A stretch of 64,000 nucleotides of DNA from an uncultured Oscillospiraceae bacterium (GCA_947627325.1 CANQVO010000006.1:1-64000); one strand, 5' to 3'. Counted from the first letter of the stretch, positions 16,803-26,908 are shown. Program-made: numbers and translations. The notes: a model not told the origin generated them from the sequence alone.

Positions 16803-17849
16803 ATGGCGCGGAAACGGATCACGATGCAGCAGCTGGCGGACGCCTGCGGCCTGTCCCGGAACACCGTGTCCAAGGTCTTCAACGACCGGGGCTCCGTGCC
16901 GGAGGCCACCCGGCAGGCTGTTCTGCAAAAGGCGCGGGAGCTGGGGTACTACCAGCCCTTTGAGGAGGCCCCCGCCGCCGCGGAGCCGCCCAAGTTCCAG
17001 AACATCGCCCTGCTCACCCGCCACCCCCCCACCACGGAGGTGCACTTCGGCACCTTCTTCCTCCCCGCCTTTATCGACCGGCTCAGCCGGGCGGGGTATA
17101 TGCTGACCATGTACGAGGTCACCCCGGAGCAGATGGCCGCCCGCGTCCTGCCCCCCCACGTCCCCCTGGACCAGCTGGCGGGGCTGTCGGTGATCGAGAT
17201 GTTCGACCAGGGTTATTTGGAGATGCTCTGCTCCCTGGGTCTGCCCTGTATCTCGGTGGACTGCAGCGCGGAGACCTACCTGGCCCCCATGCGGTGCGAT
17301 GTGGTCTGCATGGAGAACACCGCCGGCACCGCCGCGGTGGTCCGGCACCTGCTGGACGCCGGGGCCCGGCGGCTGGGCTTTGTGGGCGACCCGGAGCACT
17401 GCAGCAGTTTCCGCCTGCGGCACCTGGCCTTTTCCATGGTGCTGAAACAGGCGGGGCTCCCCGTGGACCCGGCCCTGAGCATCCTGGACGAGGACGCTCC
17501 CGATTACAGCGATGTGGACTGGCTCTACGAAAAGCTCCGGCAGATGCCCGCCGTCCCCGACGCCCTGGTCTGCGCCAACGACTTTCTGGCCCTCAGCGTG
17601 ATGCAGGCGCTGAAGCGCCTGGGCCTGTCCATCCCGGAGGACGTGATGGTGACCGGCTTTGACGGCACGCCCCAGTCCGCCGTGGTGGAGCCCACCCTCA
17701 CCACCGTACAGATCCCCAACCCGGAGATCGGCTACGTGGCCGCGGACATCCTGCTGGCGCGCATCCGGGACCCCGGCCGCCCCTTCCGGGTGGTCTACGT
17801 GGAGACCACCCCCGTCTGGCGGGGCTCCACCGCCCGAAAGCCGACCTGA
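16803..17849 (+). CDS. LacI-family transcriptional regulator (probable fructan-locus regulator)
   Basis: A 348-residue regulator. The N-terminal helix-turn-helix (ITMQQLADACGLSRNTVSKV) and hinge (RELGYY) are followed by a PBP1-like effector domain with LVCANDFLALSVMQALKRLG and the usual PEDVMVTGFDG near the C-terminus. ATG 16803 follows GGAGGTGACC; the in-frame ATG at 16785 lacks a ribosome site. Similar 14-15-base palindromic sites lie at its own promoter, at both divergent promoters around 6300 and before the giant GH32 gene, so it probably represses or tunes all of them in response to a fructose-containing sugar. Effector and sign of control are inferred. Confidence 0.9.
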   Translation: MARKRITMQQLADACGLSRNTVSKVFNDRGSVPEATRQAVLQKARELGYYQPFEEAPAAAEPPKFQNIALLTRHPPTTEVHFGTFFLPAFIDRLSRAGYMLTMYEVTPEQMAARVLPPHVPLDQLAGLSVIEMFDQGYLEMLCSLGLPCISVDCSAETYLAPMRCDVVCMENTAGTAAVVRHLLDAGARRLGFVGDPEHCSSFRLRHLAFSMVLKQAGLPVDPALSILDEDAPDYSDVDWLYEKLRQMPAVPDALVCANDFLALSVMQALKRLGLSIPEDVMVTGFDGTPQSAVVEPTLTTVQIPNPEIGYVAADILLARIRDPGRPFRVVYVETTPVWRGSTARKPT

Positions 17850-17863
17850 CCCCACCTGTCCCG

Positions 17864-17895
17864 CCGCCCCTTCCCCCCTGGGAAGGGGCGGTTTT
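17864..17895 (+). terminator. Terminator after the LacI-family gene
   Basis: CCGCCCCTTCCC pairs with GGGAAGGGGCGG around a 4-base loop, followed by TTTT. Confidence 0.85.
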
Positions 17896-17926
17896 GTACG
17901 CTTTGGGGCGAAAAAGGCGGGGAAAA

Positions 17927-17941
17927 TTTACATAACGTAAA
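17927..17941. promoter_or_regulatory. Operator-like site E (fructan regulon)
   Basis: TTTACATAACGTAAA is a near-perfect palindrome upstream of the promoter of the secreted GH32 gene. Confidence 0.5.
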
Positions 17942-18032
17942 ATTATGGGTGCCTTGCTATTGTGTTTTGCACAAAGGAGGGCGCTCTTTTTTTGCTATTC
18001 CGCTGAATCTCGGTTGCCGACACGTTATTTTA

Positions 18033-18061
18033 TTGACAAGATGTAAAAAGAGTTATATATT
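18033..18061 (+). promoter_or_regulatory. Sigma-A promoter of the giant GH32 gene, with operator-like site F
   Basis: TTGACA at 18033-18038, 17 bases, TATATT at 18056-18061. The operator-like TTGACAAGATGTAAA (18033-18047) overlaps the -35. Confidence 0.8.
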
Positions 18062-18075
18062 TATGTCGCAAAAAA

Positions 18076-18090
18076 TTTACAAAATGCAAA
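18076..18090. promoter_or_regulatory. Operator-like site G (fructan regulon)
   Basis: TTTACAAAATGCAAA lies just downstream of the expected transcription start, where a bound repressor would block initiation or elongation. Confidence 0.5.
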
Positions 18091-18175
18091 CCAAGCAACA
18101 CCCACGCCACCGCGAACCCAGCGCGCCTTGCCTGTCCGCCGAGGGGAAGGCGAACCAACAAGGAGGTTAGGACGG

Positions 18176-21100
18176 ATGAAAACACTGAGGAAACTGACCG
18201 CCGCTGCATTGACGATGGCTCTGCTGCTGTCCCTGCTGGGCGGCGCCACCGCCTTCGCCGCCACTGTGACCACCCAGGGAGAGACGGCCTACGTCCCCCT
18301 GGGGCAGACCGGCGCCGTGGTCTACGAGCGCCACGAGGCGGGCTACACGGTGGCCCTGAGCCCCGCCGGGGACGGCGTGAGCGTAAATCTCTCCACCGTG
18401 CCGGGGGACGAGGCCGCCCGGGCCCCGGAGCAGGCGCGGGTGTATGTCCGCACCGGCGTGACCCCCAAGGCCGGGACCGCCTATGAGGTGAGCTTTGCCC
18501 TGACCGCCGCGGCGGCCCAGCCGGAGTACGCCGTCCGCTTTGACGGCGGCGAGACCCCGGGGGCCTACGGCGCGCTGGAGGGCCGGGCCATCCAGGCGGG
18601 GGAGACCGACCGGGTCCGGCAGACCGTCCGCCCCCAGGGGGAGAGCGGGGAGCTGGTGGTGTGCCTTCTGCTGGGCAAGACCGGCCCGGAGGGGAACACC
18701 CTGCGCCTGACCGACCTGACCGTGGCGGAGGCGGCCCCCGACGGGACGGCGAAGACCACGGTGCTGGTGGATAAGCTGGACTACCGCGCCCCGGGCTTCA
18801 TCCGCGCCTGGACCAACAGCGACAGCGCGGCGACCCTGACCTCCACCGAGGACTCCGCCACCCTCACCGTCACCAAGGCCCCCGACCCGGCGGAGGTGTG
18901 GAAGACCAAGCTGCTGGTGGCCACCGGCCTGAAGCCCCAGGCGGGGAAGACCTACCTTGTCAGCTTTGACCTGAAGGGCTCGGAGGTCCGGCCCTTTGAG
19001 ATCTGCTATAACGAGGGGGACACGGAGAAGGGCTACGACGTGCTCTACTCCCAGACCCTGACCCCCGCCGTCCAGACCATCCAGCGGCGGATCTACATCC
19101 CCCGGGACAAGACCAACGCCGGGGAGATCATCGTCCAGCTCTCCCTGGGCCAGCTGAAGGTGGGGGACTCCGCCACGGTGAGCAACGTGCGGGTGGAGGA
19201 GGAGATCCCCCGCTATAACAACATCCTGCCCGACGATTTCAACTTTGAGGACCACTCTGTGAACGCCATCTACCGGCACACCACCCGGGTGACCTCCTCC
19301 AAGGTCATCCCGGTGGACATCAACTGGAGCGGCGGGGCCAGCGTCACCGCCACCGGCGGCACGCTGACCACCCAGGACGGCGCCGCCACCCTGAAGATCG
19401 ACAGCGTGGGCACCGAGGGGTACGAGGCGAAGCTGGTGGTGGACACGGGCATGACGCTGGAGGCCGGCAAGACCTACCGCGTCAGCTTTGACCTCCACTC
19501 CCAGGAGGCGTACACCGCCGAGGGCGGCGGCTTCGCCCTCCTCTACGGCACCGCGGCCGGCTGGCCCAACGACCGGGTCTACGGCGAGGCCTTCGGCCAG
19601 ACCATCGACGCCGGCGCCACGGTGAAGCGCACCCTCTCTGTGACCCCGGCGGCGGACGGGCCGCTGGTGATCAGTCTGGAGCTGGGCAGGACCCAGGTGG
19701 GCAACGAGGTCACGGTGAGCAATTTCACCATCGAGGAGCTGATCCCCGGCCAGGCCGGGGACGAGGACCTGGCCCAGGTCAAATACCCCGGCGACGAAAC
19801 CAGCCCCGACCCCGGCGGAGAGCCCGTCTATGACCCCGGCTCCTTCCGTATGCGGGACGGCAAGGGCGGCGTTATTACCGGCGACGGGAAGTCCGCCACC
19901 GTGACCTGCACCGGCGCCGCCGGGGACGAGTGGACGCGGGGCCTGCTCATTAAGGGTATCTGCGACGGCCTGACCCCCGGCCAGTACACCGTCAGCCTCA
20001 ATATCGAAGCCGACCAGGATATCAACTACTACCGGGTCTGCTACAACAACGGCGAGGATTGGCCGGACGGCGTGGAATCGGACGGCCACTACGGCACGGA
20101 GATACGCCGGGACGAGGACGGCCTCAAGGCCGGCGTGGCACAGACGGTGACCCATACCATCAACGTGACGGCGGCGGGCAACAAGCTGGTCGTTCGCATC
20201 GACCTGGGCGAGGCCGCCGAGGGCACGGTGGTCACCGTCAGCGGCGTTCAGGTGGAGCGCCTGGACGAGGAGACGCCCGGCGGCGACGTCGGCGAACCGC
20301 TGGGGGAGAACATGGCCTCCGTGACCTACCCCACCGAGGGCGGCTCCGCCCCCGTCACCGACCCCGGCTCCTTCAGCGTCCGGGATAGCCACGGCTCCAT
20401 TTCCGATGGCGGCGAGAACTTCGCCACCATGACCTGCGAGGACGTGACAAACACGTGGGAGAAGGGGATGTTCATCGGCGGCGAGGGCGCGACCCTCTGC
20501 ACGCTGGAAGTCGGACACAGCTACAAGGTGAGCTTCGGCATCCAGACCGACGGGCAGAAGATCACCTGCAACGTCTCTTATAACAAGGATAAGCCCTTTG
20601 GCGAGGGCAACGAGAAGGGCTTTGGGGAGCAGCGGGATATCAAGGTCTCCACCGAGGTGGTCACGGTTGAGCAGACCATCACCCCCACCGCCAACGGCGG
20701 GCTGTGCCTGTTCCTGGAGTTCCCCGACGCCAACACCGACACCCGGGTCACCATCAGTGACATTCAGGTGGAGCGGCTGGACGGCGGTACCTCCGGCGGG
20801 GGGGACCAGGACGTGGAACTCTCCCTCACCTATCCCGACGGAGAACTGGGCACCTTCAGCGCCCGGGACAAGCTGGGCGTCGTCACCGGCGACGGCAGGT
20901 CCGTCACCATGCGCCGCCCCAACGAGGGAGTGGGAGAGAGTTGGCAGTGGGCGCTGTTTACCGGCACGGTCTGCACCTTTGACGAGCCGGGCGACTACAC
21001 CGTCAGCTTCAACATTGAGGCGAATATGGATACGACCTACGACGTCTTCTGCAACAAGAACGGCGACTGGGGCGCCGGCGAGGGCGGCTTTGCCAAGGTC

Positions 21101-24100
21101 TACGACCAGAATACGTCTTCCGGCGCCTTCTCTCAGGAGATCACCGCGGCGGTGGGCGACGCGCTGAGCCTGCGGATCGACCTGGGGAAAGCGGCGGAAA
21201 ACGCGGAGATCACCATCAGCGAGATCAAGGTGGAGAAGGACGGCACGTCGGTGGACGTCGTGGTGGAATACCCCACGCTGACCACCCTCGGCTCCTTTGA
21301 GGCCAGAGATATGTTCGGCGCCGTCACCGGCGACGAAAATTCCGCCACGATGACCTGGCCGGGCCAGGACGCTCTTTCCACTGACGACTGGCGGCGGGCG
21401 CTGTTTCTCAATGAGATCTGCGAGGTGACGGCCGGGACCGAGTATGAGGTCAGCTTTGACATCGCCAGCGAGCGGGACTACAAGGTCAGCTTTTTCACCA
21501 CGGAGGACAAATATACAGACGGCTTTGCCGAAGGGACCGTCGCCGCCGGCGAGACCAGCTTCACCAAGACCGTGACCCCCGCCTCCGACGGCAAGCTCAC
21601 CCTGCGGATCAACCCCGTCGAGAAGCCCGACGGCGATTCGGTCACGATCAGCAACCTCCAGGTCAAGGCCCTGGGCGCGGGCGGCGGGTCTTCCAGTGAG
21701 GATCCCTTTGCCGGGGCCGCGGTGACCTACCCCACCACCACTGGCAGCGCGGAGCCCAACCCTGGGTGCTTTGAGGTGCGGGACGCCTCGGAAACCTACG
21801 CCACCCTCACCGGCAACGGCACATCCGTCACCATGACCCGGGGCGACGTGGGCGCCGACTACCAGCAGGGCCTGTTTATTGGCCGCGACGGCGAGGGGAT
21901 CTGCGAGTTGACTGCCGGAAAGCAGTACCAGGTCAGCTTCAAGATCAAGACCAGCGGGGCCGACTTCAAGTTCAAGGCCGTTAACAGCAAGGACAGCAAA
22001 TATGGCGAAGGCAAGGAGAACGCCTACGGCAGCCAGGACGGCCTGCCCGCCACCTCCACGGAGACCGAGGTCACCTATACCATCGACGCCGCCGAGAGCG
22101 GCAAGCTGATCCTCTTCCTGCAGTTCGACAAGGCGGCTCGGGGGGACCAGATCACGGTGAGCGACATCCAGGTGCGGGAAGTGCTCCAGGGCGGCTCCTC
22201 CGGCGGCGCCTTCGCCGGGGCGGATGTGACCTACCCCTACCCCACCACCACCTCCGGCGGCGCGGGCGGCCACTCCTTCCAGGTCCGGGAGGACCTGGGC
22301 GCCATCGACGGCGACGGCCAATCCGCCACCGTCACCTGGCCCGCGGTGGACGTCGGCGACCAGTGGAAGCTGGGCCTGTTCATCAACGGGTTCTGCCCGA
22401 TGAAGGCCGGGGTCAACTACCAGGTCAGCTTCGACGTGGAGGGGGACCAGAACTACAACGTCTCCTTCTACACCGCCGGGGACAAGTTCAACAATGACGC
22501 CCGCTTCGCCAACGGCGTCATCGCCGCCAGCAAGGGCTCCTTCTCCCAGGTGGTGACCCCCGCGGAGGACGGCAGCCTGACCCTCCGCGTCGAACCCACC
22601 CAGTTCAACGGCAGCACGTTGACCATCCGCAACATCAAGGTGGTGCTGGCGGCGGAGTACACGGTGGGGGAGACCACCACCATCGACCGCTTCAACAACA
22701 GCGGGGTCTCCATAGAGGTCGGCGAGGGGTACACCGGCCGGCTGGCGCGCCACGATGACAGCGTGGACTTCGTGGTTGACCGGGACGGCACCACCGGCCC
22801 CGACACCTGGCGGGCCAAGCTGTGCATCGACACCGGCCTGACCTACCAGCCGGGGAAGGACTACCGCTTCAAGTTCGACATCTCCTCCACCGAGGGCTGC
22901 CAGAACTTCTGCGTCATCACCAAGGGCGCGGTGGACCCCGACGACGATATGCGCGGCACCTGGAGCCAGAGCGTGGCCGCCGGCGGCGTGACCAAGACCA
23001 TCACCACCCGGCCCATGACCGCCGGCCGTGGCAGCGGCGCCCTGGGCATCGACATCGAGTTGGGGAACTTCAACGGCAAGAGCAACACCTACACCGTCAG
23101 CAACCTGGTGCTGGAAGAGGTGGTCACCGAGGTGGACACCAAGCTGTCCTGGCAGCGCTCCTCCGGCGGCGAGGGCGTCAACGTGGACACCCAGCGGGGC
23201 TACACCGCCGACCTGACCCGGGACAAGGACTCCGCTACCCTGAACGTCATCGAGACCCCCACCTCCGGCGCGGAGGCGTGGAAGATGAAGCTGTTTATCA
23301 ACCCGGATATCAACGTGGTGAAGGACCAGGCCGTCCGCGTCACCTTCGACGTGACGGCGGAAAACGATATGGACTTCGAGGTCTGCTACAACCGAAACGG
23401 CATCGAGAAGGGCTTTGACGCCGTCTACGGCCTCCACCTCGCCGCGGGCCAGGTGAAGACGGTGGAGAAGGTCTTCACCGCCCAGGGCCTGGGCGGCAAG
23501 ATGATCGTCCAGCTCTCCCTGGGCATGGTGAAGGCCCCCAACCGCATCACCGTGCAGAACCTCCAGGTGGAGAACATCAACTACACCCCCTCCGGCGTCA
23601 GCGCCCTGCCCGCCCCGGCGGACTACCACCCCAGCACCGGGGACGTCACCTACTGGGCCCACGCCGACTACGCCATGGACCTCCTGGGCAGTCCCAGCGC
23701 CGTGACGGCGAAGATCAACTCCGCCCCCCAGCTGGGCGCGGAGCCCTGGAAGATCAAGCTGTTTGTGGACACCCACACGGCGCTCCAGCCCGGGAAGTTC
23801 TACCGGGTCACCGCCGACCTGGCCGCGGCCAAGAGCCAGACCATCGAGATCTGCTACAACAACGGCGACGTGGAGATGGGCTATGACTCCCTGACCGGGA
23901 TCGGCCTGGCCGCCGGCCAGATCCAGACGGTGGAGCGGGTGATCTCCGTCCCGGCGGACAAGACCGACCTTCGGAACCTCATGCTCCAGTTCAACCTGGG
24001 CCAGACCACCGCGGCCAACGAGGTCACCGTCAGCGGCGTCACCGTGGAGGAGGTCACGCCCGCCTACGCCGAGCTGATCGCCCCGAACTTTGCCTACACC

Positions 24101-26791
24101 CCCGGCGGCACCGTCCAGCTGTGGACCAACACGGATTGCACAGCCGACGTGGCGTGCGCCGACGGCTCGGTGACCACCCACGTCACCGCCGTGCCCGCCG
24201 GCGGCGCGGAGGTCTGGAAGGTCCAGACCCGGGTGCGGACCGGCGCCATCCTCACGCCGGGGAAGACCTACCTGGTCCGGGCGGACCTGCTGGCGGACAA
24301 GGGCCAGAACTTCGAGGTCTGCTACAACAACGAGGAGACGGAGAAGGGCTATGACGCCCTCTACGGCCAGACCATCGCCGCCAACACCAAGACCACCGTG
24401 GAGCGGAAGATCTCCGTGCCCGCCACCATGACCGACGCGGGCGAGCTGGTCCTGCAATTCGCCATCGGCGGGGCCACCCCCAACAACGTCACCGTCAGCA
24501 ACATCTCTGTCCAGGAGCTGAGCTACGGCGCCGCCGCCGCGGCCATCGCGCCCCAGGCGGTGGTCACCCTGGACCAGGCCGACGGGGCGGGGACGCTGAC
24601 CGTCACCCGGGAGGCGCTGACCTATCAGATGACGCAGGTGGCCCCGGAGGCGGAGCGCAACGCCATCCGCCTCCAGGGTGCGGACCTGCGGGCCAACGAG
24701 CGGTACACCGTCTCCTTCACCGCCCGCTCCCCCGAGGGGCTCTCCGGCGCCCTGCTCCTGCGGAGCGCCGACGGCGTGACCACCGCCCTCTCCGGCGCGT
24801 TCCAGGCCACGGCGGAGGGCGCGCCCGTCCAGTTCACCACCGACCAGCCCCTGGCGGAGGGCGGGGCCTATGACCTCCTCTGGCAGTTCGGCGGGGCGGA
24901 GAACCAGGCCCGGGGCGGCGGCACGGTGGAGCTGTCCAACATCCTCCTGAGCGTGCCCGCCGAGACCCTGACCGTCACCCGCAGTACCCAAAAGGTGACG
25001 GTGAACGGCCGGGCGGTGACGCCGGACGCCTACGCCATCAACGGCTACAACTACTTCAAGCTCCGGGACCTGGCGACCATCCTCAACGGCACCGACGCCC
25101 AGTTCGTGGTCCGCTACAACGCCCAGAGCAACGCCGTCTCCCTCACCACCGGCAAGCCCTATACCCCCGTGGGCGGGGAGCTGACCGTGGGCGCGGACCT
25201 GTCCGCCCAGTGCGTCCGCAGCGGCCAGAGCGTGGCGGTGGACGGCCAGAAGGTGAACCTGAAGGTCTACTCCATCGGCGGCTACAACTACTTCCGGGTC
25301 CGGGATCTGGACCGCCTGCTGGGCTACCAGGTGGAGTACGTGCCCCAGACCGACACGGTGGCCATCACCTCCGCCCGCACGCCGGAGGCCCAGGAGCAGG
25401 CCCACAGCTATGACCTCTTCTTCCGCCCGGAGATCGACGGCGAGTCCCAGGGCTATGTGGGCGACACCATGCCCTTCTACGAGGACGGCACCTACTATAT
25501 CTACTACCTGAAGGAGGGCGGGGACGCGTACAACCACTCCGTCTACCTGACCACCACCACCGACTTTGTCCACTACACCGAGCTGGGCGAGCCCGTACTC
25601 TCCGCCTCCCGGGAGGACGTGCAGGACAGCTGGATCGGCACCGGCTCCGTGGTCAAGGTGGAGGGGAGCTACTACTTCTTCTACACCGGCTTCAACTCCT
25701 CCGGCTCCCAGGAGTACCACGAGAAGATCATGGTGGCCAAGGGCTCCAGCCCCACCGCCTTTACCAAGGTCGCGGGCTGGGAGATCACGCCCCCGGACGA
25801 GCTGGGCCAGAAAAACGACTTCCGCGACCCCCAGGCGTACTACGACCCCGCCACCGGCACCATCTCCCTGACCATCACCGCCTCCCAGGGCGGCCGGGCC
25901 AGAGTGCTGAAGTACACCCTGGACAAGGACCTGAAGAACGCCACCTATGACGGCATCATCTACACCGACCACACCGGCGCGTACTGGAACCTGGAGTGCA
26001 GCGACACCTTCCGCATGGGGAACAAGTGGTACCTGACCTTCTCCGGCCAGAACGACACCGTCTGGTACGCTATGGCCGACTCCCGCTTCGGCCCCTACAC
26101 CGCCCCCGCCCGCCTGGACGGCAAGATCTTCTACGCCGCCAAGCACGTGGAGGACGGGACGAACACCTATATGGTGGGCTGGGCCCACCGCTCCGACCCC
26201 GTCACCTCCACCCAGAGTGTGGACGGCTGGGCCGGTAACCTGGAGGTCCAGCAGGTGAAGCAGAACAGCGACGGCACCCTCACCCTCGTCCCGGTGGAGG
26301 CCATCCTGGGCCAGTTCACCGCCCCGGCGGCGCTCTCCGTCCCGGCGGAGACCACGGTGACCGCCTCCGCCCAGCGGGTCTGCCAGCCGGCCTTCCTCTG
26401 CGGCGAGAGCTTCCTGCTGCGCGGCTCCTTCACCTACACCGGCGGCGGCGCCTTCGGCCTGGCTTTTGACTTCGACGGCACCGAGGGCGGCCAGAAGCTC
26501 ATCTCCCTGGAGCCCAAGACGGGCAAGCTCACCCTGAGCTTCCAGGGCGGCAACGTGCCCATCGCGGAGATCCCGGCGGCCCTCCAGACCGGCCGGACCT
26601 ACGCCTTCACCTACGTCCAGGACGGCTCCGTGGGCGTCTTCTACCTGGACGGCCAGGCGGCCCTCACCGTCCGGCTGTACGGCACGGCCGGCAAGCCGGT
26701 CTCCCTGTTCGCCCAGAACAACGCCGTCACCTTCACCGGCCTGGAACTATTCACCCGCTGGGCCCCGCCCCAGGCGGGATCCACGACCTAA
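18176..26791 (+). CDS. Giant secreted multi-module GH32 fructanase (levanase/inulinase type)
   Basis: 2871 residues. A signal peptide (about 1-25, ending AFA-A) is followed by about 14 tandem beta-sandwich modules of roughly 150 residues (to about residue 2262). Each has a 'GKTYLVSFDL'-like strand and a closing 'TVSN...VEE' strand, as in CBM4/9-type carbohydrate-binding domains. Next come two copper-amine-oxidase-N-like stalk units (INGYNYFKLRDLA, IGGYNYFRVRDLD; about 2270-2401). The catalytic GH32 propeller spans about 2410-2718 with GDTMPFY (nucleophile Asp2430), FRDP (Asp2551) and LECSD (Glu2607), then a C-terminal beta-sandwich. No SLH, LPXTG or other anchor is visible, so it is secreted or held by the modules. 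AGGAGG precedes ATG 18176. Length is several times that of ordinary GH32 enzymes. Endo or exo action cannot be decided from sequence. Confidence 0.88.
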   Translation: MKTLRKLTAAALTMALLLSLLGGATAFAATVTTQGETAYVPLGQTGAVVYERHEAGYTVALSPAGDGVSVNLSTVPGDEAARAPEQARVYVRTGVTPKAGTAYEVSFALTAAAAQPEYAVRFDGGETPGAYGALEGRAIQAGETDRVRQTVRPQGESGELVVCLLLGKTGPEGNTLRLTDLTVAEAAPDGTAKTTVLVDKLDYRAPGFIRAWTNSDSAATLTSTEDSATLTVTKAPDPAEVWKTKLLVATGLKPQAGKTYLVSFDLKGSEVRPFEICYNEGDTEKGYDVLYSQTLTPAVQTIQRRIYIPRDKTNAGEIIVQLSLGQLKVGDSATVSNVRVEEEIPRYNNILPDDFNFEDHSVNAIYRHTTRVTSSKVIPVDINWSGGASVTATGGTLTTQDGAATLKIDSVGTEGYEAKLVVDTGMTLEAGKTYRVSFDLHSQEAYTAEGGGFALLYGTAAGWPNDRVYGEAFGQTIDAGATVKRTLSVTPAADGPLVISLELGRTQVGNEVTVSNFTIEELIPGQAGDEDLAQVKYPGDETSPDPGGEPVYDPGSFRMRDGKGGVITGDGKSATVTCTGAAGDEWTRGLLIKGICDGLTPGQYTVSLNIEADQDINYYRVCYNNGEDWPDGVESDGHYGTEIRRDEDGLKAGVAQTVTHTINVTAAGNKLVVRIDLGEAAEGTVVTVSGVQVERLDEETPGGDVGEPLGENMASVTYPTEGGSAPVTDPGSFSVRDSHGSISDGGENFATMTCEDVTNTWEKGMFIGGEGATLCTLEVGHSYKVSFGIQTDGQKITCNVSYNKDKPFGEGNEKGFGEQRDIKVSTEVVTVEQTITPTANGGLCLFLEFPDANTDTRVTISDIQVERLDGGTSGGGDQDVELSLTYPDGELGTFSARDKLGVVTGDGRSVTMRRPNEGVGESWQWALFTGTVCTFDEPGDYTVSFNIEANMDTTYDVFCNKNGDWGAGEGGFAKVYDQNTSSGAFSQEITAAVGDALSLRIDLGKAAENAEITISEIKVEKDGTSVDVVVEYPTLTTLGSFEARDMFGAVTGDENSATMTWPGQDALSTDDWRRALFLNEICEVTAGTEYEVSFDIASERDYKVSFFTTEDKYTDGFAEGTVAAGETSFTKTVTPASDGKLTLRINPVEKPDGDSVTISNLQVKALGAGGGSSSEDPFAGAAVTYPTTTGSAEPNPGCFEVRDASETYATLTGNGTSVTMTRGDVGADYQQGLFIGRDGEGICELTAGKQYQVSFKIKTSGADFKFKAVNSKDSKYGEGKENAYGSQDGLPATSTETEVTYTIDAAESGKLILFLQFDKAARGDQITVSDIQVREVLQGGSSGGAFAGADVTYPYPTTTSGGAGGHSFQVREDLGAIDGDGQSATVTWPAVDVGDQWKLGLFINGFCPMKAGVNYQVSFDVEGDQNYNVSFYTAGDKFNNDARFANGVIAASKGSFSQVVTPAEDGSLTLRVEPTQFNGSTLTIRNIKVVLAAEYTVGETTTIDRFNNSGVSIEVGEGYTGRLARHDDSVDFVVDRDGTTGPDTWRAKLCIDTGLTYQPGKDYRFKFDISSTEGCQNFCVITKGAVDPDDDMRGTWSQSVAAGGVTKTITTRPMTAGRGSGALGIDIELGNFNGKSNTYTVSNLVLEEVVTEVDTKLSWQRSSGGEGVNVDTQRGYTADLTRDKDSATLNVIETPTSGAEAWKMKLFINPDINVVKDQAVRVTFDVTAENDMDFEVCYNRNGIEKGFDAVYGLHLAAGQVKTVEKVFTAQGLGGKMIVQLSLGMVKAPNRITVQNLQVENINYTPSGVSALPAPADYHPSTGDVTYWAHADYAMDLLGSPSAVTAKINSAPQLGAEPWKIKLFVDTHTALQPGKFYRVTADLAAAKSQTIEICYNNGDVEMGYDSLTGIGLAAGQIQTVERVISVPADKTDLRNLMLQFNLGQTTAANEVTVSGVTVEEVTPAYAELIAPNFAYTPGGTVQLWTNTDCTADVACADGSVTTHVTAVPAGGAEVWKVQTRVRTGAILTPGKTYLVRADLLADKGQNFEVCYNNEETEKGYDALYGQTIAANTKTTVERKISVPATMTDAGELVLQFAIGGATPNNVTVSNISVQELSYGAAAAAIAPQAVVTLDQADGAGTLTVTREALTYQMTQVAPEAERNAIRLQGADLRANERYTVSFTARSPEGLSGALLLRSADGVTTALSGAFQATAEGAPVQFTTDQPLAEGGAYDLLWQFGGAENQARGGGTVELSNILLSVPAETLTVTRSTQKVTVNGRAVTPDAYAINGYNYFKLRDLATILNGTDAQFVVRYNAQSNAVSLTTGKPYTPVGGELTVGADLSAQCVRSGQSVAVDGQKVNLKVYSIGGYNYFRVRDLDRLLGYQVEYVPQTDTVAITSARTPEAQEQAHSYDLFFRPEIDGESQGYVGDTMPFYEDGTYYIYYLKEGGDAYNHSVYLTTTTDFVHYTELGEPVLSASREDVQDSWIGTGSVVKVEGSYYFFYTGFNSSGSQEYHEKIMVAKGSSPTAFTKVAGWEITPPDELGQKNDFRDPQAYYDPATGTISLTITASQGGRARVLKYTLDKDLKNATYDGIIYTDHTGAYWNLECSDTFRMGNKWYLTFSGQNDTVWYAMADSRFGPYTAPARLDGKIFYAAKHVEDGTNTYMVGWAHRSDPVTSTQSVDGWAGNLEVQQVKQNSDGTLTLVPVEAILGQFTAPAALSVPAETTVTASAQRVCQPAFLCGESFLLRGSFTYTGGGAFGLAFDFDGTEGGQKLISLEPKTGKLTLSFQGGNVPIAEIPAALQTGRTYAFTYVQDGSVGVFYLDGQAALTVRLYGTAGKPVSLFAQNNAVTFTGLELFTRWAPPQAGSTT

Positions 26792-26805
26792 ACGACCCAA
26801 ACAAA

Positions 26806-26845
26806 CCGGCCGGGAGCGGAAGTTCCGCTCCCGGCCTTCGCGTTT
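26806..26845 (+). terminator. Terminator hairpin after the giant GH32 gene
   Basis: GGCCGGGAGCGGAA pairs perfectly with TTCCGCTCCCGGCC around a single G. The tail is only weakly T-rich (TTCGCGTTT). It is nearly the same hairpin as at 1899-1940. Confidence 0.75.
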
Positions 26846-26908
26846 GCCCCGGCAGGGCCTGAAATCCCAGCCCCGCACGCGGGCGCGTAAGTAAGTAAAA
26901 TAAAAAGG

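Noticed and set aside
18167-26188. A 2673-codon open frame on the minus strand opposite the giant GH32 gene
   Set aside because: Low-complexity Gly/Val/His/Leu composition, no family motifs, and no ribosome site. The high third-position GC of the real gene removes stops from this antisense frame.
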